Assembly (NCBI GenBank): GCA_029204225.1
Contig: CM055106.1
Coordinates: 47,254,633 to 47,318,632, forward strand
DNA length: 64,000 bases
Direction of reading: 5' to 3'
Origin: Diphasiastrum complanatum
Taxonomy: Eukaryota; Streptophyta; Lycopodiopsida; Lycopodiales; Lycopodiaceae
Below the pieces are notes generated by a model, which was not told the DNA's origin, ran no database searches, and was given only the letters and a program-made list of their open reading frames with translations. Positions 60,800-64,000 of the stretch are shown here, piece after piece. Positions within the stretch are counted from its first letter, which is position 1, and every line of letters begins with the position of its first letter. Made by a program: the position numbers and the translations under genes.

Positions 60800-61143
60800 G
60801 ACATGTATGAGGCGGTTGTAATAATTATAGCAAAAATAGTTGTAGATATTTTATAGTATATCACACTTAGAATTTTCATCAGAAATCTTCTTTTGATATT
60901 TCGAGTCTGATAATTCATTAATCTGTATCAGCATTATCACACTCAACAAGCTGAAGTTATAACTTCATGCAATTGTACTCATTGTTGATAATAATCAGAG
61001 TGCAATTTATCCTGATCTTATTGGTCATTGTGCACTTGTTTGAATCCATCATTTGAACTATTTTGCTGCTAACTATGGCAATTCTGATCCACGCATCTAG
61101 CTCGCTCCCAACTTCTGCACAAACCCAACTAATTTTTGACGTT
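60800..61143 (+). mobile_element. LTR-like block P2
   Basis: Matches block P1 (40443-40796): GGTTGTAATAA, GTTGTAGATATTTT, GCTGAAGTTAT, ACTTCTGC. The ends are less clear than in P1. Confidence 0.5.
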
Positions 61144-61284
61144 CGGATCTGAGGAATAGCCAATGAAAATCGATCTGTTGCTATTTGACCTTTGGATCAA
61201 AATTTGACTGTTTGACCCTGGGGTCGAATTTTTGCTGTTCAATCTTTGGGTCAAAAATTTCTGTAGTTTAGCAGAGATCTTACT

Positions 61285-61485
61285 GGAAGCAATACATCCA
61301 AACCCTCTGATATTTGTGAGTTATGGCTTCGATCTTGTCCACACCTCATAAGGTGTCTTGCCATTCAGGACCTCTGAAATGGATCAATTCTATAAATAGG
61401 TTGTTGTAGTAACAGCCTTTGTCTAGAACTTCTTTGGAAGAGATGATACACAAATTGTGGATTCAGAAACGTCAAGAATGCTCTG
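61285..61485 (-). pseudogene. Copia integrase fragment
   Basis: The minus-strand reading gives PKKF, then SISEVLNGKTPYEVWTRSKP and GFGCIAS, the integrase end typical of copia, with stops in between. About 200 bp, an isolated scrap. Confidence 0.7.
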
Positions 61486-61496
61486 ATACCACTGAT

Positions 61497-63213
61497 AACT
61501 TGTGCTAATTACTTATGTAATAGGCTTCCTAGTAGTGTTATTGGTGGGATCTCACCATTTCAAGCTTTGTTTGGCAATAAGCCCAATGTAAAAGATTTTA
61601 AAGTGTCTGAATGTATATATTATGTCCACATTCCTTTGGAAACAAGAAGGAAAGAAGATGCAACTTCCTTCAAAGGAATATTTGTAGGCTATAGTGAAAA
61701 TAGCAAAGGATATAGGATATTTGATCCTATTTCAAAAAAAGTAAAAGCTAGCAAGGATGTCTTGTTTGATGAATCTCAAAGTTACAAGTTGTCTCCAAAT
61801 TCATCTAATCTCTTAAGTGATGAAGATCTTGCAACACTCGAGGAGGAGCCTCTTGAAAGTGATCTCTTGGAAGATCAAAATCATGTGCCAAAGGAGACGA
61901 GAAGATCCACAAGGAGCAAGCCCGAGCCTTCAAGGCTCACATACTTTGAGAAAGAAAAGCAAAGGTAAGACACATCTCCTTCTACCTCTTACTCTTTTCT
62001 AACCACAATGCTTGAAGAGCTATCAAATGGATGTGACAAATGTTTTTTTGAATGGCTACTTGGAGGAGGAAATATACATGTTGCAACCCAAGGGCTTCAT
62101 CAAGGATGGTGAGGAGGACAAGGTTTTCCACTTAAGGAAGAGCCTATATGACTTGAAGCAAGCACCTAGAGCTTGGTACTCTAGGTTGCATGATTTTCTC
62201 TACTCTCTTGGCTTTGTGATTAGCTCTTATGTGTCTTCTTTGTACATCAAATGTAATGATGGAAAGATCATCATTTTAGTACTTTATGTTGATGATATCG
62301 TATTGACACGAAATGATTGTGAAGGCATAAGAAATGTTAAAGTTTCCTTGTCTAGTGAATTCAAGATGGTAGGTCTAGGACTTCTTAAGTTCATACTTGG
62401 AATCAAAGTTACTAGAGGTAGTGATTTTACTTTTATAAGTCAATCAAAGTATGCTACTTCCATTCTTGAGAGGTTTGGCATGAAAGATTGTAAAGGGATT
62501 GACACTCCTATGGAGCAAACTTATAAAGTTACTAATGATTGTGATGAAGCATCCTTTGAGGACATCACACTCTTTAGGAAGCTAATAGGCTCCTTAATCT
62601 ATTTGACAATCACTAGACCAGATTTGAGTTAAAGTGTAAGCAAGTTAAGTCAATATATGCAAGGTCCCTTGATGCATCATTGGAAAAGTGCCAAGAGAGT
62701 GCTTAGATTGTCTCTTCTACTAGATTTTTTGGCATTCTCTATCAAGGATCTAACTTGTACTTGAGAGCATTTTCAGATTCAAATTTTGTAGGAGATAAGA
62801 TGGATAGAAGATCCATAAGTGCATTTGTCACTTTTCTTTGTGGAGGAGTGATATCTTGGCTTTCCAAAAAGCAAGATACAATTTCTCTTTCCTCTTGTGA
62901 AGCCGAGTAGAAGGCATTGACTTCAAAAACCACAGAACTCCTATGGCTAAGAAGACTTTTGGTGGAGCTTCAAGTGCTAAAGGCCGAGGAGGTCCCTTGC
63001 ATCTATTGTGACAATCAAGCTTCTCAACAAATTGCTACCAATTCGATTGTCCATGCTAGAACAAAGCATTTTGAAATAGCTCATCACTTTGTGAGGGAGA
63101 AGGTGCAATCCAAGGAGGTTCAACTTCATCATGTGCCTTCATCCAAGTGCATAGCTGATATCTTAACCAAACCTTTGGGTAAAGATTTATTTTTCAACTT
63201 AAGAAATGGATGA
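61497..63213 (+). pseudogene. Copia element G: integrase tail, RT, RNase H
   Basis: Integrase end (SPFQALFGNKPNVKDFKV, FKGIFVGYSENSKGYRIFDP, KASKDVLFDE), a linker (RRSTRSKPEPSRL), then a deletion that removes the RT start. RT continues from 62012 (YQMDVTNVFLNGYLEEEIYM, LKQAPRAWYSRLHDF, YVDD near 62290, LGIKVTRG), then RNase H (FSDSNFVGDKMDRRS, SSCEAE-stop, YCDNQASQQIATN, RTKHFEIAHHFVREK, ADILTKPLGK). Stops at 61966, 62630, 62762 and 62908. Its 3' LTR follows. Confidence 0.92.
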
Positions 63214-63390
63214 TGGTGCAACCATTGCCAATCACCTATTGAAGGTAAAGGAGATCCGTGATCACTAGTTGTCGTTGGCGAGTGAGTACAAGATCATGAG
63301 ATCATTCAATTGACATTGAATAGCTTGAGTGAGTCACATCAGATGTTTTTGGAGTTGTAGATATGTGTACATCAGACTTGGCAAGTTAGA

Positions 63391-63402
63391 AGTGAGGAGG
63401 AG
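63391..63402 (+). other. Polypurine tract of element G
   Basis: AAGTGAGGAGGAG, directly before TGTTAAAATATC. Confidence 0.7.
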
Positions 63403-64000
63403 TGTTAAAATATCACTTTCAACTTGTTGTATCTTGTAGATCTCAAGTTATTTAAGCTTGATAGGATCTCACATGTGTGGAGTCTGTTCCCACATGTGAA
63501 AGAATGTACGTAAGTCATTTTTATTAAGTTAGATTGGTTTTAGCTTGACCTACACTAGTGTGAAATTGACCTTTGAGTAGAATCTTGAAAATGGTCAAAT
63601 TGGTCAAACTTTTTGTAAATAGATTGGACTTCCATGTGAATGAGTTATTACTCACACATTTCAAGATACCATTCACACGTGTGGATAAGCTTCTAGAAGA
63701 TAAGATATAAAGATTCCATTAGATCCTATTTTATAGGGAATATTCCTATAAATGTGGAAGACTAGCTTTTTGTTTTCTAGCCAAAGAGAATAGTCAACTT
63801 TGGGAAATGAGCACATATGCCTCCCATTGGTGGATCTGGATGACTAGGCACTCTTCACACGTGTGAAGGCCTGCTGGACAATACACATCTTGTGGATGTA
63901 CTTAATCTATAAAGAGATCAACCAAATCAATAACAAGTTGATGTGACATTGGCAAATTCTAGTTTTGTTGAGATTTCCACATTTGTCTTGAGTTTTGATG
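63403..64000 (+). mobile_element. 3' LTR of copia element G (cut by window end)
   Basis: Begins TGTTAAAATATCAC. Contains several palindromic words of the type CACATGTG/CACACGTGTG (near 63470, 63493, 63672, 63856). A TATA-like TTTTATAGG near 63730. Confidence 0.75.

Overview
The window looks like nuclear DNA of a land plant with a large, transposon-rich genome. The evidence is Ty1/copia pol fragments primed by initiator tRNA-Met (TGGTATCAGAGC sites), plant-type TTTAGGG telomere repeats, GT...CTAAC...AG introns and one plant LEA2/NHL-type gene. No bacterial or organellar genes were seen. The clade cannot be fixed from the sequence. The SWIM-type and orphan transposase-like genes and the long GA/CT tracts make a fern or other non-flowering lineage a reasonable guess, but only a guess.

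Layout. 1-690 is a partial copy of an intron-containing DDE-transposase-like gene (minus). 2640-3390 is a minus-strand LTR carrying a 195-bp CT tract. 4909-8170 is copia element A with its LTR and a 221-bp GA tract. 8320-13577 is a stack of LTRs and two gag fragments (E plus, D minus). 15100-18527 is element F (minus). 19048-23379 is element B with both LTRs. 23860-24190 is a Ty3/gypsy RT-RNase H scrap. 25185-27043 is copia remnant H. 28038-28715 is the only confident host gene, a LEA2/NDR1-HIN1-like membrane protein. 33120-36180 is copia C (minus). 36350-37900 holds a CACGTG-rich repeat cluster and an unrecognised spliced ORF. 38078-39685 is the second, fuller copy of the DDE-like gene. 39686-40796 is a copia tail plus LTR. 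40815-42620 is a degraded MULE-like gene with a SWIM zinc finger. 47000-52640 holds copia I, gypsy J, LTR K and copia L. 52650-56565 is copia M, nested in L with a clean 5-bp target duplication (CGGTT) and containing a telomere-repeat filler. 56969-61480 holds LTR K2 with gypsy-like gag, copia O and integrase scraps. 61500-64000 is copia G with the start of its 3' LTR.

Almost every pol fragment carries stops, frameshifts or deletions, so the elements are dead; the annotation is mostly of remnants. The most interesting signals are: (1) two diverged copies of a multi-exon transposase-like gene whose differences are overwhelmingly synonymous in the core block; (2) a series of homologous LTRs in which one CT motif just downstream of the TATA box goes from CTCTTTC to a 109-bp (CT)n tract; (3) an unrecognised acidic spliced ORF behind a dense array of CACGTG motifs; (4) two copia copies sharing the same RT truncation joined to the same LTR-like block; (5) interstitial telomeric DNA inside a dated nested element.

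All homology calls come from reading translated motifs by eye. Boundaries marked approximate could be off by tens of bases.
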